NCBI RefSeq assembly: GCF_024298905.1
Contig: NZ_CP101154.1
Span: 1,984,001-2,048,000 of the forward strand
DNA from: Natronomonas marina
GTDB lineage: Archaea; Halobacteriota; Halobacteria; Halobacteriales; Haloarculaceae
Direction of reading: 5' to 3'
DNA: 64,000 nt
Of the stretch, positions 33,455-42,610 are shown piece after piece (positions within the stretch are counted from its first letter, which is position 1; each line of letters opens with the position of its first letter). A program made the translations under genes and the position numbers. The notes beneath the pieces were generated by a model. It searched no databases and was not told where the DNA came from. It saw nothing but the letters and a program-made list of their open reading frames with translations.

Positions 33455-34483
33455 ATGAAAAGATATGTCGCTCTCGTCCTCGTGGCCTCGCTTCTGGCGG
33501 GAACCCTCGGCGTCGCCGCCGCCGACTCCGGTCCGCTGGCCGACGCCGGCCTCGACCAGGAGGTCACCGTCGACACGACCGTCCAACTGGACGGCACCGG
33601 TTCCTCGCACCCCGACGGCACCATCGACAGCTACGAGTGGTCGATAGAGACGCCCAACGGCGGCCAGATCACGCCGGACTGTGCCGATTGCGCCCGGACC
33701 CACTTCACGCCCGACGACCCCGGTCGCTACGACGTGACGCTGACCGTCACCGACGGCGAGGGCCGCTCCGACAGCGACACCCTCTACGTCTACGTCGAGG
33801 GTGCCGGCCCGTCCGTCGAACTGGACGGCCCGACCGATCCGCCGGCCGACGAGCCGACTCCCTACGAAGCCACGGCGGAGACCACCAACGCCGAACTGGA
33901 GGAGATCACCTGGCGCGTCGACGACGCAACCGTCGCCGAGGGATCGCTTTCGGGGGCTGCCGACACCGACGAACGTCCGCTGACCTTCTCCGATCCCGGT
34001 ACCCACCGCATCGAGGTCGTCGTTCGGGACTCGTCGGGCCGCACCGCCCGCGACACGCTCCTCGTCGAACCACAGGCGTTCGATTCCGACGACGACTCCG
34101 ACACGGGCGGTTCGGTCGACGCCGGGTCCGACTCCCAGGACGGTTTCGAGACGGGTAACTCCGAATGTGACCTCGCGGGGGGACCCGCCACCGCCGGCTA
34201 CACCTGCGTCGGGGACCCGACGGACGGTGACACCGGCTCCGTGACGAGCGGGTACAACAGCGCCTGTGACGACAACGACTGCGCCAGCGGCCCCGGCAGC
34301 GGCAACGACGATAAAGGCGATGACCCAGAAGAAGGCGATGGCGACAATGGCGCCAACGATAGCGGGAACGATTTCCCCGACGAAGGTGGAGAAAACGGGT
34401 CCAGTGATGGAGGAGGTGGGTCTGGGTTTTCCAGTGATGGTTCGGGGTATAGGGGGAACGATTCAGGGTATATCCAACCGTAG
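33455..34483 (+). CDS. Secreted protein with PKD domain and disordered tail
   Basis: The 342-residue precursor has a Sec signal (residues 1-23, MKRYVALVLVASLLAGTLG), a PKD domain (about 27-114, with the conserved WSIETPNGG and YDVTLTVTDGEGRSDS), a second beta-sandwich domain (about 115-208) and a Ser/Asp/Gly-rich tail with cysteines in pairs (DNDCASGPGSGNDD). PKD domains mediate surface interactions. Two TATA-like sequences lie upstream (33414-33424 and 33433-33441). The 3' third has noticeably lower GC and many GAT, GGT and AAA codons, unlike the first part, suggesting a different history. Confidence 0.8.
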   Translation: MKRYVALVLVASLLAGTLGVAAADSGPLADAGLDQEVTVDTTVQLDGTGSSHPDGTIDSYEWSIETPNGGQITPDCADCARTHFTPDDPGRYDVTLTVTDGEGRSDSDTLYVYVEGAGPSVELDGPTDPPADEPTPYEATAETTNAELEEITWRVDDATVAEGSLSGAADTDERPLTFSDPGTHRIEVVVRDSSGRTARDTLLVEPQAFDSDDDSDTGGSVDAGSDSQDGFETGNSECDLAGGPATAGYTCVGDPTDGDTGSVTSGYNSACDDNDCASGPGSGNDDKGDDPEEGDGDNGANDSGNDFPDEGGENGSSDGGGGSGFSSDGSGYRGNDSGYIQP

Positions 34484-34590
34484 CCCCAGCCCAAGGCAGA
34501 TTTCCGGTCAGGTTCATCCGCGGTTGACGAGATGTTCAGGACGTGGCACCACCACAGATATATTTACGTATAGTTCTGAAGAGGAATTAT

Positions 34591-35763
34591 ATGATGCGAC
34601 GGCGGCGGCTGCTCCAAACGATCAGTGTTGGCCTCACAGCTGGAACAGCGGGCTGTAACCGCCTCGAATCCGACACCACTACTCCCACGGAGACGCCGAG
34701 CCCGACGGCGACAGACACAGCAACTCCGACAGTAACAGAATCCCGAGAGTACGCGCCTGAGGACCTCACGATTCCAAACTACATGGAACTCTTGCCACAG
34801 AAGCATCTCCGCGGTGAACAGCGGACGAACAACTCGAATTTCGTCCGAATCGACTGGGAATGGTACATCCGCATGATCAATGCCGAAATGACGTTCGGAG
34901 CCACGAAAACCGAGGACTGGACACTCGCTCCGGACAAAGGCAACCTGTTCCGCCCTCCGAAATACGACCTCATCCACACCCCCCTCGGAGCAACAATCGA
35001 TATCGCTGAAATCATTACCGATCCGATCGGTGAGGGGTTCCCGAACGTTGGCCCGGAGCTCCTCAAACAGACCGGGCTCGCTGCGGAGTCAGAACAGCAG
35101 GAATCAGCCCGTGAGGTGGATGAGGTTATTGGATACTCTTCGCCTGGCATAATCATGTTCGTTGGTGCGAACCTGTCGTCGTTTCATGAGGCCGTCGCAG
35201 ACAACCCCTCGACGAAAGACGATAGGTACCCCGATACAGTCGTGTATTCGGGTGTGGAGCATGCCTCTAGCCGGAACATCATCGTGAGTGAGGCGCGAGA
35301 CCGCGATATCATCGCCGTCGAGTCCGGCGATGAAGACCCTGAAGCCCTCCACCCGTTAATCCTCCGGCTTGCTGGTGAGGGTGAGAGTGTGGTGGGTGAG
35401 GAGTCAGTCCAGTGGTGTCTCTCAAAGCTCCGACCGGGAATGCCGATGGTCGTGGGCGAGATCAGGGATGGGCGGGTGCAGTTTGATGACAGTCCGTATT
35501 CGAATCGGGAGGTCCAGCGGTTACCGGAGTTTGATGCGATCTTCTATGGGTTCGACACCAACGGCGAAACGGGGATGGGGCAGGCGGTGACGTCCCGCAT
35601 CAAGGGGTCGCCGCCGAGTGAGGCCGAACTCCGGGAGGTGTATGGCTCGCCAGACGGTCAGGTGACGACCTCCGCTAACGACAACGTCTCCGAAATCACG
35701 GTGACATGGGGCCCCCAGCAGCTCTCTCGGCCGGTCAAGGCATTGAGCGATAACCAGCTGTAG
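34591..35763 (+). CDS. Tat lipoprotein of unknown function, atypical composition
   Basis: The 390-residue precursor starts MMRRRRLLQTISVGLTAGTAGC: twin arginines, hydrophobic stretch and a lipobox Cys, so it is likely a Tat-exported lipoprotein. A Thr/Pro linker follows (TPTETPSPTATDTATPT), then a folded domain of about 330 residues rich in Glu and Asp, but less acidic than neighbouring proteins. Codons ending in A or T are common, and GC is clearly lower than in adjacent genes, which points to acquisition. A TATA element (34556-34566) and GAGG precede the ATG. I recognise no domain. Confidence 0.8.
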   Translation: MMRRRRLLQTISVGLTAGTAGCNRLESDTTTPTETPSPTATDTATPTVTESREYAPEDLTIPNYMELLPQKHLRGEQRTNNSNFVRIDWEWYIRMINAEMTFGATKTEDWTLAPDKGNLFRPPKYDLIHTPLGATIDIAEIITDPIGEGFPNVGPELLKQTGLAAESEQQESAREVDEVIGYSSPGIIMFVGANLSSFHEAVADNPSTKDDRYPDTVVYSGVEHASSRNIIVSEARDRDIIAVESGDEDPEALHPLILRLAGEGESVVGEESVQWCLSKLRPGMPMVVGEIRDGRVQFDDSPYSNREVQRLPEFDAIFYGFDTNGETGMGQAVTSRIKGSPPSEAELREVYGSPDGQVTTSANDNVSEITVTWGPQQLSRPVKALSDNQL

Positions 35764-35806
35764 AGATGTACGACAGTTGAATAATCCACACGGGGATTGG
35801 TGTCGA

Positions 35807-35828
35807 TATGTCACCTCGTTGTGACATA
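35807..35828 (+). terminator. Hairpin after the Tat lipoprotein gene
   Basis: TATGTCAC-CTCGTT-GTGACATA is a perfect 8-base stem with a 6-base loop, followed by AAAATTA. It lies 43 bases after the lipoprotein stop and could be a terminator or an operator; the gap 35764-35883 is otherwise without genes and AT-rich. Confidence 0.45.
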
Positions 35829-35883
35829 AAATTACAGGTCGATTTGAGCATACAACCAGGTCCGGCGGTGAACGCCCTGCCGC

Positions 35884-36867
35884 TCAGGCCTCGATGTAAT
35901 CGTCGTTGAAGACCCACTCGCCGTCGTCGTCGCGGATCATGTACTCGCCGTAGTAGGGCACGCGGTTCTCGACGGTTTCGCGGAACGCCTCCCGGATCTC
36001 GGGTTTCGTCATCTCGCCCATGCTCTTGAGGTCGTCGTTGCGGTTGAGACAGCCCTTCAGGTAGCCCTCGTGGGTGACGCGCACGCGGTGGCAGTTGGCA
36101 CAGAAGGTGGGGTTCTCGACGGGATCGACGATCTCGACCATGCCCGTCTCCGTCTCGGCCGAGTCGTCGGGACCGACCCAGTAGCGGCGGCGGTCGTGCA
36201 TCTCGCGGTGCTCGACGCGGTCGGCCCGTTCTTCGAGCCAGCCGTGGACCCGGTCGATGTCGACCGCCCAGTCGGGCCGGCCGGCGAGTTCGGGCATGTA
36301 CTCGATGAGCTGGAGCTGCAGGCCCTCGTTGTCGGCGACGTGGTCGACCATCTCGGGGACGTACCCCGCGGTCTGCTCGAAGACGACCATGTTGAGCTTG
36401 ACCGGGTCGAGACCGGCCTCCAGCGCGGCGTCGACCCCGGCCATCACGTCGTCGTAGGCGCTACTCTTGGTGACCTGTTTGAACGTCTCGGGCGAGAGGG
36501 CGTCCTGGGAGACGTTGACGCGTTCGAGGCCGGCGTCGACGAGCCCGTCGGCGCGGTCGGGGAGGAAGGTCCCGTTGGTGGTGAGCGAGGTCTCCATCGA
36601 ATCGGGCGTCCGGCGGACGATCTCCTCGAGGTCCTGCCGGAGCATTGGCTCGCCGCCGGTGAACTTCACGGCGTCGACATCGAACTCGGCGGCTACCTCG
36701 AGAAAGCGGACGACATCGTCGGTGTCCATCTCGTCGTCGGCGGGTTCCATCGGGCCGCGGGTGTCGCCCAGCCCCTCGTTGTGGCAGTAGACGCAGTCGA
36801 AGTTACACCGGTCGGTGAGCGAGACCCGGACGCCCGTGACCTCCCTCCCGAACCCGTCCTCGAGCAT
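35884..36867 (-). CDS. moaA: GTP 3',8-cyclase MoaA
   Basis: The 327-residue radical SAM enzyme makes the first intermediate of molybdenum cofactor. It has CNFDCVYC for the SAM cluster (about residues 21-28), [10 protein letters not shown], and the C-terminal 4Fe-4S site in [18 protein letters not shown]. The usual C-terminal GG pair of bacterial MoaA is not present; it ends DDYIEA. A TATA-like TTTTAAG is about 25 bases before the ATG. It is divergent from mrp, whose product carries iron-sulfur clusters. Confidence 0.93.
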   Translation of the reverse strand: MLEDGFGREVTGVRVSLTDRCNFDCVYCHNEGLGDTRGPMEPADDEMDTDDVVRFLEVAAEFDVDAVKFTGGEPMLRQDLEEIVRRTPDSMETSLTTNGTFLPDRADGLVDAGLERVNVSQDALSPETFKQVTKSSAYDDVMAGVDAALEAGLDPVKLNMVVFEQTAGYVPEMVDHVADNEGLQLQLIEYMPELAGRPDWAVDIDRVHGWLEERADRVEHREMHDRRRYWVGPDDSAETETGMVEIVDPVENPTFCANCHRVRVTHEGYLKGCLNRNDDLKSMGEMTKPEIREAFRETVENRVPYYGEYMIRDDDGEWVFNDDYIEA

Positions 36868-37002
36868 ATCCGAGAGTTCGTGTTCATGTGCTTAAAATCG
36901 ATGCCACCAGCCGGTCGCCAGTAACTGTATTCGGTTACGCCAGAGCGGTCTCCCGGTCGCCGTTCACAACCCTTATCGTCGTCTCGCGGCCTATCCGGAC
37001 GT

Positions 37003-38046
37003 ATGGACGAAAACGCGATACTCGACCGACTCTCGGCGGTCAAGGACCCCGACCTCGGGGACGACATCGTCTCGCTGGGGCTGGTCAACGACGTGACCGT
37101 CGACGACGGTACCGTGGCAATCGACCTCGCACTGGGGGCGCCGTACTCGCCGACGGAGACGGCGATGGCCGGGGCGGTCCGGGAGGAACTGGCCGACCTG
37201 GACCGCGAACTCGAGCTGTCGGCGAGCGTCGACGCCGGGCCGTCCGCCGACGAGTCGGTGCTGCCGGGCGTCGAGAACATCATCGCCGTCGCCTCGGGAA
37301 AGGGTGGGGTCGGGAAGTCGACGGTGGCGGTGAACCTCGCCGCGGGGCTGTCGGAGATGGGTGCCAGCGTTGGCCTGTTCGACGCCGACATCTACGGGCC
37401 GAACGTCCCGCGGATGATCGAGGCCGACGAGCGACCGAAGGCGACCCACGAGGAGACCATCATCCCGCCGGAACGGTACGGGATGGAGCTGATGAGCATG
37501 GACTTCCTCGTCGGCGAGGACGACCCCGTCATCTGGCGGGGGCCGATGGTCCACAAGGTACTGACCCAGCTGTGGGAGGACGTCGAGTGGGGGCGCCTCG
37601 ACTACATGGTCGTCGACCTGCCACCGGGAACGGGCGACACGCAGTTGACGCTGTTGCAGTCCGTCCCGGTGTCGGGGGCCGTCATCGTGACCACGCCGCA
37701 GGAGGTCGCCATCGACGACGCCCGGAAGGGCCTGCGGATGTTCGGGAAGCACGACACGCCGGTGCTGGGCATCGTCGAGAACATGTCGGGCTTCGTCTGT
37801 CCGGACTGCGGTGGGGAACACGACATCTTCGGCAGCGGCGGCGGCCGCGAGTTCGCCGACGACAACGACATGCCGTTCCTCGGCGAGGTTCCGCTTGACA
37901 CGTCCGTTCGGGAGGGCGGCGACTCCGGGGCGCCCATCGTCCTCGAGACGGACAGCGAGGCGGGCGCGGCCTTCCGGGAGTTCGCCGACGAGACGGCGAA
38001 CATGCAGGGCATCGTCCGTCGGCGGCAGGCCAGCGAGCGCAGGTGA
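37003..38046 (+). CDS. Mrp/NBP35-type iron-sulfur carrier ATPase
   Basis: The 347-residue protein has an N-terminal MIP18/DUF59 domain (about residues 1-83) and a deviant Walker A P-loop, ASGKGGVGKSTVAVNLA, then LFDADIYGPNVPRM, VDLPPGTGDTQLT and the C-terminal FVCPDCGG that binds a bridging 4Fe-4S cluster between two subunits. It would load or transfer clusters to apo-proteins such as MoaA encoded next to it. A TATA-like CCCTTAT is about 27 bases upstream. Confidence 0.94.
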   Translation: MDENAILDRLSAVKDPDLGDDIVSLGLVNDVTVDDGTVAIDLALGAPYSPTETAMAGAVREELADLDRELELSASVDAGPSADESVLPGVENIIAVASGKGGVGKSTVAVNLAAGLSEMGASVGLFDADIYGPNVPRMIEADERPKATHEETIIPPERYGMELMSMDFLVGEDDPVIWRGPMVHKVLTQLWEDVEWGRLDYMVVDLPPGTGDTQLTLLQSVPVSGAVIVTTPQEVAIDDARKGLRMFGKHDTPVLGIVENMSGFVCPDCGGEHDIFGSGGGREFADDNDMPFLGEVPLDTSVREGGDSGAPIVLETDSEAGAAFREFADETANMQGIVRRRQASERR

Positions 38047-38048
38047 CG

Positions 38049-38291
38049 ATGCCGGGAAGCGAGGACGAAGAGCGGGTCGAGAGCGACCCCGAGCGGGCGG
38101 CGCTGTTGCGGGAGGTCGCCGCGGAGGTGCGCGGCGACAGTTCCGAGAGCGAGCAGGTCGCGGCGATGCTGTACCGGGTCTCGGACCTCTACGACCCCGA
38201 CGAGGAGACGACGCCGGCGGAAATCTACCGGAACGTCCGGACCATCCTCGACGTCAAGGAGCGCGGCGGCCGCCCGGAGCGGGACGGCTGA
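38049..38291 (+). CDS. Small acidic protein downstream of mrp
   Basis: The 80-residue protein (MPGSEDEERVESDPERAALL...) is largely helical with a conserved-looking AAMLYRVSDLYDPDEETTPAEIYRN centre. The ATG follows the mrp stop by two bases, with AGGTGA as ribosome site overlapping that stop, so translation is coupled. It may assist Mrp, but that is inference from position only. No motif or membrane segment. Confidence 0.75.
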   Translation: MPGSEDEERVESDPERAALLREVAAEVRGDSSESEQVAAMLYRVSDLYDPDEETTPAEIYRNVRTILDVKERGGRPERDG

Positions 38292-38335
38292 CGCCGATGG
38301 GACCTTTTTTGTCGCCGTCGCCCTCCACGACCCGT

Positions 38336-38488
38336 ATGGACGCGCTGTTGCACACGGGTATCGATCACCCGAACGTCTGGTGGATCGTCGTTCCGAGCAT
38401 GCTGTCGTTCCTCGTGGGACTGGTGGCGTTCGTCTTCTCGGCCCGCATCCGGGCGTTCCTGGGGCTCGAGGAACCGGTCGCGGAGTGA
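38336..38488 (+). CDS. Small single-helix membrane protein (50 residues)
   Basis: From ATG 38336 a 50-residue protein begins MDALLHTGIDHPNVWWIVV, has one transmembrane helix (about 14-37) and a short acidic tail EEPVAE after positive residues (SARIR). The codon bias fits the genome and CTTTTTTG about 26 bases upstream may be the promoter. I do not recognise a family. It ends the mrp cluster. Confidence 0.65.
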   Translation: MDALLHTGIDHPNVWWIVVPSMLSFLVGLVAFVFSARIRAFLGLEEPVAE

Positions 38489-38574
38489 TCGGTCGAGGGC
38501 CGTGTGACCGTCTCACGCCCCAGCACCGCCGTCGCCGGGCGTATCGTTGTGCTTAAGTACGGTCGCGGGGTAGC

Positions 38575-38684
38575 GGAGGACGCAATCGATGCAGGGGCCC
38601 CGGCCCCGAGTCCGAGAAACCCCGAACGAGAGTTCAGGGACGCACGGAACGTAGTTCCGTGAGGGCGAGGATAGGCGCACGCGA
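38575..38684 (+). other. Structured leader region upstream of tRNA-Ser
   Basis: Between a TATA-like GCTTAAGTAC (38551-38560) and the tRNA lies about 110 bases without a reading frame. It can fold into two hairpins: CCC-C-GAAC-GAGA-GUUC-A-GGG (GNRA loop, about 38619-38639) and ACGGAAC-GTA-GTTCCGT (38644-38660). It is either a pre-tRNA leader or a separate small RNA. I see no match to RNase P, SRP or C/D box consensus. Confidence 0.35.
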
Positions 38685-38768
38685 GTCGTGGTAGCCAAGC
38701 ATGGCCCAAGGCGCAGGGTTGCTAACTCTGTGGCGCAAGCCTCCGGGGTTCAAATCCCCGCCACGACG
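38685..38768 (+). tRNA. tRNA-Ser (anticodon GCT)
   Basis: The 84-base gene has acceptor GTCGTGG/CCACGAC with discriminator G, anticodon stem CAGGG/CTCTG around loop TTGCTAA, a long variable arm (TGGC-GCAA-GCCT) typical of class II tRNA, and T stem CGGGG/CCCCG with loop TTCAAAT. The anticodon GCT reads AGC and AGT. It lies 16 bases before the uS13 start, so it is transcribed with the ribosomal protein operon. Confidence 0.97.
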
Positions 38769-38784
38769 CTAATCCAACCCACAC

Positions 38785-39300
38785 ATGAGTGCAGAAGAAC
38801 CCACGGCGGACGAGGAAGACGAGGACATTCAGTACTTCGTCCGTATCGGACAGACCGACCTCGACGGGACGAAGAGCGTCGAGCGGGCGCTGACCGACAT
38901 GAACGGCATCGGTCGGCGCGTCGCTCGCATCATCGCGGACAGAGCGGACATCGACCGCCGGGAACTGCTCGGCGGTCTCGACGAGGACGACATCGACGAA
39001 CTCGTCGACCTCGTGGAGGGGTACGCCGACGAGGTCCCCGAGTGGCTCACCAACCACCAGAAGGACTTCTTCGACGGCGAGACCACCCACGAGATCGGCA
39101 ACGACCTCGAGATGACCCGCCGGCAGGACATCAACCGCATGAAGATGATAGACTCCTACAAGGGGGTCCGTCACAAGCGCGGCCAGAAGGTCCGCGGTCA
39201 GCGGACCAAGTCCACCGGCCGGACCGAGGGCACCATCGGCGTCAACGTCGAAGCCATCAAAGAGGAGATGGACGAGGAAGAGGGAGGTGACGAGGAGTAA
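38785..39300 (+). CDS. rps13: 30S ribosomal protein uS13
   Basis: The 171-residue protein has the S13 core: FVRIGQTDLDGTKSVERALTDMNGIGRR near the N-terminus, the helix-two-turn-helix region, and SYKGVRHKRGQKVRGQRTKS with the basic C-terminal motif. N- and C-terminal acidic extensions (EEPTADEEDED and EEMDEEEGGDEE) are the halophile adaptation. It starts the ribosomal cluster uS13-uS4-uS11-Rpo3 and overlaps the next start codon by one base. uS13 contacts the subunit bridge and P-site tRNA. Confidence 0.97.
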   Translation: MSAEEPTADEEDEDIQYFVRIGQTDLDGTKSVERALTDMNGIGRRVARIIADRADIDRRELLGGLDEDDIDELVDLVEGYADEVPEWLTNHQKDFFDGETTHEIGNDLEMTRRQDINRMKMIDSYKGVRHKRGQKVRGQRTKSTGRTEGTIGVNVEAIKEEMDEEEGGDEE

Positions 39301-39824
39301 TGGCGCTCGGTAGCAACACCAAGTTCTACGAGACGCCGAACCACCCCTTCCAGGGCGAGCGCATCGCCGCGGAGGGCGACCTCCTCTCGCGGTACGGCCT
39401 CGCCAACAAGGAGGAACTGTGGCGCGCCCAGTCCGAACTGCGCGACTACCGCCGGGAGGCCCGCCGTCTCCTCGGGGAAGCGCAGGGCGACGCCGAGGCC
39501 GCCGGCGAGGCGGGCAGCGAGTTCATGGCCCGCCTGAAGCGCATCGGCGTCCTCGACGACGAGGAGGGTCTCGACGACGTCCTGTCGCTGGACGTCACCG
39601 ACATCCTCGAGCGGCGACTCCAGACGGTCGCCTACCGGCAGGGGCTCGGCAACACCGTCAAGCAGGCTCGCCAGTTCATCGTCCACGGCCACGTCACCGT
39701 CGAGGGCGCTCGCGTGAACGCGCCCTCGTACAAGGTCGACGTCGCCCAGGAGGACCGCATCGAGTTCGACGACACGAGCCCGCTGGCCGACGAACTCCAC
39801 CCGGAACGTGCGGAGGAACAATAA
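39300..39824 (+). CDS. rps4: 30S ribosomal protein uS4
   Basis: The 174-residue protein has [21 protein letters not shown] at the N-terminus and the S4 RNA-binding domain [38 protein letters not shown] (about residues 100-140). ATG at 39300 shares a base with the uS13 stop. The acidic tail [10 protein letters not shown] follows the halophile pattern. It is a primary 16S rRNA binder that nucleates 30S assembly. Confidence 0.97.
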   Translation: MALGSNTKFYETPNHPFQGERIAAEGDLLSRYGLANKEELWRAQSELRDYRREARRLLGEAQGDAEAAGEAGSEFMARLKRIGVLDDEEGLDDVLSLDVTDILERRLQTVAYRQGLGNTVKQARQFIVHGHVTVEGARVNAPSYKVDVAQEDRIEFDDTSPLADELHPERAEEQ

Positions 39825-39825
39825 C

Positions 39826-40209
39826 ATGGCAGACGACAAGACCTGGGGCATCGCGCATGTGTATGCCTCGTTCAACAACACGATCATCACCGTAACGGAC
39901 CTGACCGGCGCCGAGACGATTACGAAGTCCTCCGGCGGCACGGTCGTGAAGCAGAACCGCGACGAGGCGTCGCCGTACGCCGCCATGCAGATGGCGGAGG
40001 TCGTCGCCGAGGAGGTCCAAGACGCCGGCGTCGAGGGCGTCCATGTCCGGGTGCGCGGTCCGGGCGGCAACCAGCAGACCAACCCCGGACCGGGCGCGCA
40101 GGCGACCATCCGTGCGCTTGCCCGTGCCGGCCTGGAAATCGGCCGCATCGAGGACGTGACTCCCATCCCGCACGACGGCACGCGGGGCCCGAAGAACGCA
40201 GGGTTCTAA
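39826..40209 (+). CDS. rps11: 30S ribosomal protein uS11
   Basis: The 127-residue protein matches uS11: [64 protein letters not shown] and [17 protein letters not shown]. The ATG at 39826 follows the uS4 stop by one base. It forms part of the platform of the small subunit near the Shine-Dalgarno site. An in-frame start at 39808 lies inside rps4 and is not used. Confidence 0.97.
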   Translation: MADDKTWGIAHVYASFNNTIITVTDLTGAETITKSSGGTVVKQNRDEASPYAAMQMAEVVAEEVQDAGVEGVHVRVRGPGGNQQTNPGPGAQATIRALARAGLEIGRIEDVTPIPHDGTRGPKNAGF

Positions 40210-40211
40210 CG

Positions 40212-40955
40212 ATGGCAGAGGAGTACGACGTAACGTTCATCGACCGCGACGACCGGAGTGCGCGGTTCCTCGTCCGCGGCGTGACGCCCGCGTTCGCCAA
40301 CGGGGTCCGGCGGGCGATCCTCGCCGACGTGCCGACGCTCTCGATCGACTCCGTGCGCGTCATCGAGAACTCGTCGGTCATGTTCGACGAGCAGATCGCG
40401 CTCCGGCTCGGTCTCGTCCCGCTGACGACGCCGGACGACTACCGGCCGGACGACGAGGTCACGCTGGCCATCGACGTCGAGGGGCCGGCCACCGCCTACT
40501 CGGGCGACCTGGTGTCGACCGACGACCAGGTCCAGCCCGCCGAGGAGAACGTTCCCATCATCGAACTGAAGGAGGGCCAGCGGCTCGAACTCGAGGCCGA
40601 CGCGACCCTCGGCGTCGGCAAGGACCACGCCAAACACCAGGGCGGCGTGGCGGTCGGCTACCGGCACCTCCAGCGCGTCGAGGTCGTCGGCGAGAAAGGC
40701 GAGTTCGAGGACGACGACCCCGAGATCATCCGGGGCGTCATAGAAGCCGACGGCGAACTCGTCCCGACCGAGGAGTTCGACAACGACCTCAGCCAGCGGT
40801 ACCCCGGCAAGGACGTCGAGGTCGAGGACGTGCCGAACGCCTTCGTCTTCAGCGTCGAGAGCGACGGGTCGATCCCGGTCGAGGAACTCGTCCTGGACGC
40901 CGTCGAGACGCTGGAGGCACGCGCGGACGAACTCGAAGAAGCGGTCCAACTGTAA
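40212..40955 (+). CDS. rpoD: RNA polymerase subunit D (Rpo3)
   Basis: The 247-residue protein is the archaeal counterpart of bacterial alpha and eukaryotic RPB3: [29 protein letters not shown] at the N-terminus for dimerisation with Rpo11, the insert domain (about 60-170), and the C-terminal [25 protein letters not shown]. No [4Fe-4S] ferredoxin-like cysteines are seen in the insert, as is usual in haloarchaea. It follows uS11 by two bases in the operon. Confidence 0.96.
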   Translation: MAEEYDVTFIDRDDRSARFLVRGVTPAFANGVRRAILADVPTLSIDSVRVIENSSVMFDEQIALRLGLVPLTTPDDYRPDDEVTLAIDVEGPATAYSGDLVSTDDQVQPAEENVPIIELKEGQRLELEADATLGVGKDHAKHQGGVAVGYRHLQRVEVVGEKGEFEDDDPEIIRGVIEADGELVPTEEFDNDLSQRYPGKDVEVEDVPNAFVFSVESDGSIPVEELVLDAVETLEARADELEEAVQL

Positions 40956-41118
40956 CCAACGATGTACCCACACACCCGGACTCGGACGATGGCTCGACGC
41001 GACGGCCCGGCCCGCGTCGGCAGCGGCGGAGCAGCCGCGCGCTCGCCGGCGGGGTCGCCGGCCACGAGCCCGGGGACCGAAAGCGGCTTTAGTGGGGCAC
41101 GAAAACGAAACGGTGCGA

Positions 41119-41203
41119 GCAGGGATAGCCAAGTCAGGCCAACGGCGCAGCGTTCAGGGCGCTGTCCTGTAGAGGTCCGCAGGTTCAAATCCTGCTCCCT
41201 GCA
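41119..41203 (+). tRNA. tRNA-Leu (anticodon CAG)
   Basis: The 85-base gene has acceptor GCAGGGA/TCCCTGC with discriminator A, anticodon stem CAGCG/CGCTG around TTCAGGG, a long variable arm and T stem GCAGG/CCTGC with loop TTCAAAT. The anticodon CAG reads CTG, the main leucine codon of this genome. A promoter-like GGCTTTAGTGG lies about 25-30 bases upstream. The 163-base gap before it (40956-41118) has no gene. eL18 follows 24 bases later. Confidence 0.97.
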
Positions 41204-41227
41204 TCCACTTCTCAGGAGCAATAAACG

Positions 41228-41581
41228 ATGAGTAGCAAGACGAACCCGAGGCTGACCAGTCTCATCGCGGACCTGAAGTCGACCGCCCGCAACGGCGGCA
41301 GCGAGGTCTGGAACGATGTGGCCGAGCGCCTCGAGAAGCCCCGGCGCACGCACGCGGAGGTCAACCTGGGCCGCATCGAGCGGTACGCCCAGGAGGACGA
41401 GACCGTCATCGTGCCCGGCAAGGTGCTCGGGTCCGGCGCCCTCCGGAAGGAGGTCACCGTCGCCGCCGTCGACTTCTCGTCGACGGCCCAGACGAAGATC
41501 GACCAGGTCGGCGAAGCAATCGAACTCGAACAGGCACTCGAAGACAACCCCGACGGCTCGAACGTGCGGGTGATTCGATGA
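41228..41581 (+). CDS. rpl18e: 50S ribosomal protein eL18
   Basis: The 117-residue protein has the archaeal/eukaryotic L18e pattern: [44 protein letters not shown] and [26 protein letters not shown]. It is preceded by tRNA-Leu and a GGAGC-like ribosome site. Its stop overlaps the uL13 start by four bases (ATGA at 41578-41581), showing coupling. Part of the large subunit. Confidence 0.97.
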   Translation: MSSKTNPRLTSLIADLKSTARNGGSEVWNDVAERLEKPRRTHAEVNLGRIERYAQEDETVIVPGKVLGSGALRKEVTVAAVDFSSTAQTKIDQVGEAIELEQALEDNPDGSNVRVIR

Positions 41582-42012
41582 GTTACGCGGAGTTCGACGC
41601 CGACATCGTCGTCGACGCCCGCGACTGTATCATGGGCCGCGTCGCCTCGCAGGTCGCCCAGCGCGCGCTGGACGGCGAGCGGGTCGCCGTGGTCAACGCA
41701 GAAAGCGCCGTCATCACGGGCAGCGAGGAGGACGTGATGTCGGTGTACCGGCAGCGGGACGCGGTCGGTTCCGACCAGGGACCGAACTACCCCAAGCGAC
41801 CGGACCGCATCTTCAAGCGGTCGGTTCGCGGGATGGTCCCCTACAAGGAGACACGCGGCCGGGAGGCGCTCGGCCGGGTCCGCGTCTACGTCGGGAACCC
41901 GTACGAAGAAGCGGAGGTTCTCGAGGATACCTCGCTGGACCGACTGTCGAATATCAAGTTCGTCTCGCTCGGCGACGTGAGCGAGAACCTGGGTGCTAAC
42001 GTCACATGGTAA
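41578..42012 (+). CDS. rpl13: 50S ribosomal protein uL13
   Basis: The 144-residue protein starts [31 protein letters not shown], continues with [48 protein letters not shown] and [15 protein letters not shown], the archaeal L13 pattern. It binds 23S rRNA early in assembly. The last seven bases overlap the uS9 gene. Confidence 0.97.
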   Translation: MSYAEFDADIVVDARDCIMGRVASQVAQRALDGERVAVVNAESAVITGSEEDVMSVYRQRDAVGSDQGPNYPKRPDRIFKRSVRGMVPYKETRGREALGRVRVYVGNPYEEAEVLEDTSLDRLSNIKFVSLGDVSENLGANVTW

Positions 42013-42404
42013 CCAACACGTCAGGCAAGAAGAAGACCGCCATCGCCCGCGCGACGGTGCAGGACGGCTCCGGCCGGGTCCGGATCAACTCCGAGCCCGT
42101 CGAGCTGTTCGACCCCGAGCAGGCGCGGCTGAAGATGCTCGAACCGTTCCGCGTCGCCGACGAGGAGCTTCGAGACGACGTCGACGTCGACGTCACCGTC
42201 TCCGGCGGCGGCTTCGCGGGTCAGGCCGACGCGGTCCGGACGGCCATCGCCCGCGGCCTCGTCGAGCACACCAACGACGCGGAACTGCGGGACGCGTTCA
42301 TGTCCTTCGACCGCTCGCTGCTGGTCAACGACGTCCGGCAGTCCGAACCGAAGAAGTGGGGCGGCCCCGGTGCGCGGGCCCGCTACCAGAAGTCCTACCG
42401 GTGA
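42006..42404 (+). CDS. rps9: 30S ribosomal protein uS9
   Basis: The 132-residue protein has [24 protein letters not shown] at the start, [24 protein letters not shown] in the centre and the conserved basic C-terminus [17 protein letters not shown] that reaches the P-site tRNA. The ATG overlaps uL13 by seven bases. Codon use and acidity fit the operon. Confidence 0.97.
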   Translation: MVTNTSGKKKTAIARATVQDGSGRVRINSEPVELFDPEQARLKMLEPFRVADEELRDDVDVDVTVSGGGFAGQADAVRTAIARGLVEHTNDAELRDAFMSFDRSLLVNDVRQSEPKKWGGPGARARYQKSYR

Positions 42405-42415
42405 GGTGAGAAGGC

Positions 42416-42610
42416 ATGATGGTACCGGTCCGGTGTTTCACATGCGGTAACGTCGTCGGCGAACACTGGGAGGAGTTCAAGGCCCGCGCCCGCGAGGGCG
42501 AGGAGGACCCCGCCGAGGTGCTGGACGAGCTCGGCGTCGAGCGCGCCTGCTGTCGGCGCATGCTCGTCTCCCACAAGGACCTCGTCGACATCGTCTCCCC
42601 CTACCAATGA
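42416..42610 (+). CDS. rpoN: RNA polymerase subunit N (Rpo10)
   Basis: The 64-residue protein has the zinc site [15 protein letters not shown] and [14 protein letters not shown], giving the four cysteines typical of Rpo10/RPB10. There are two adjacent ATG codons (42416 and 42419); the second gives [10 protein letters not shown], the usual start. GAGGTGAGAAGG upstream is a strong ribosome site. Its stop overlaps the rpoK start by four bases. It stabilises the Rpo3/Rpo11 platform. Confidence 0.96.
   Translation: MMVPVRCFTCGNVVGEHWEEFKARAREGEEDPAEVLDELGVERACCRRMLVSHKDLVDIVSPYQ

Noticed and set aside
36915-36945. Inverted repeat GTAAC-N8-GTTAC between moaA and mrp
   Set aside because: Five-base arms are within what chance gives in a region of this size, and it is not clearly placed relative to either promoter.
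38575-38684. RNase P or SRP RNA upstream of tRNA-Ser
   Set aside because: The conserved blocks of both RNAs are not present and the region is too short.
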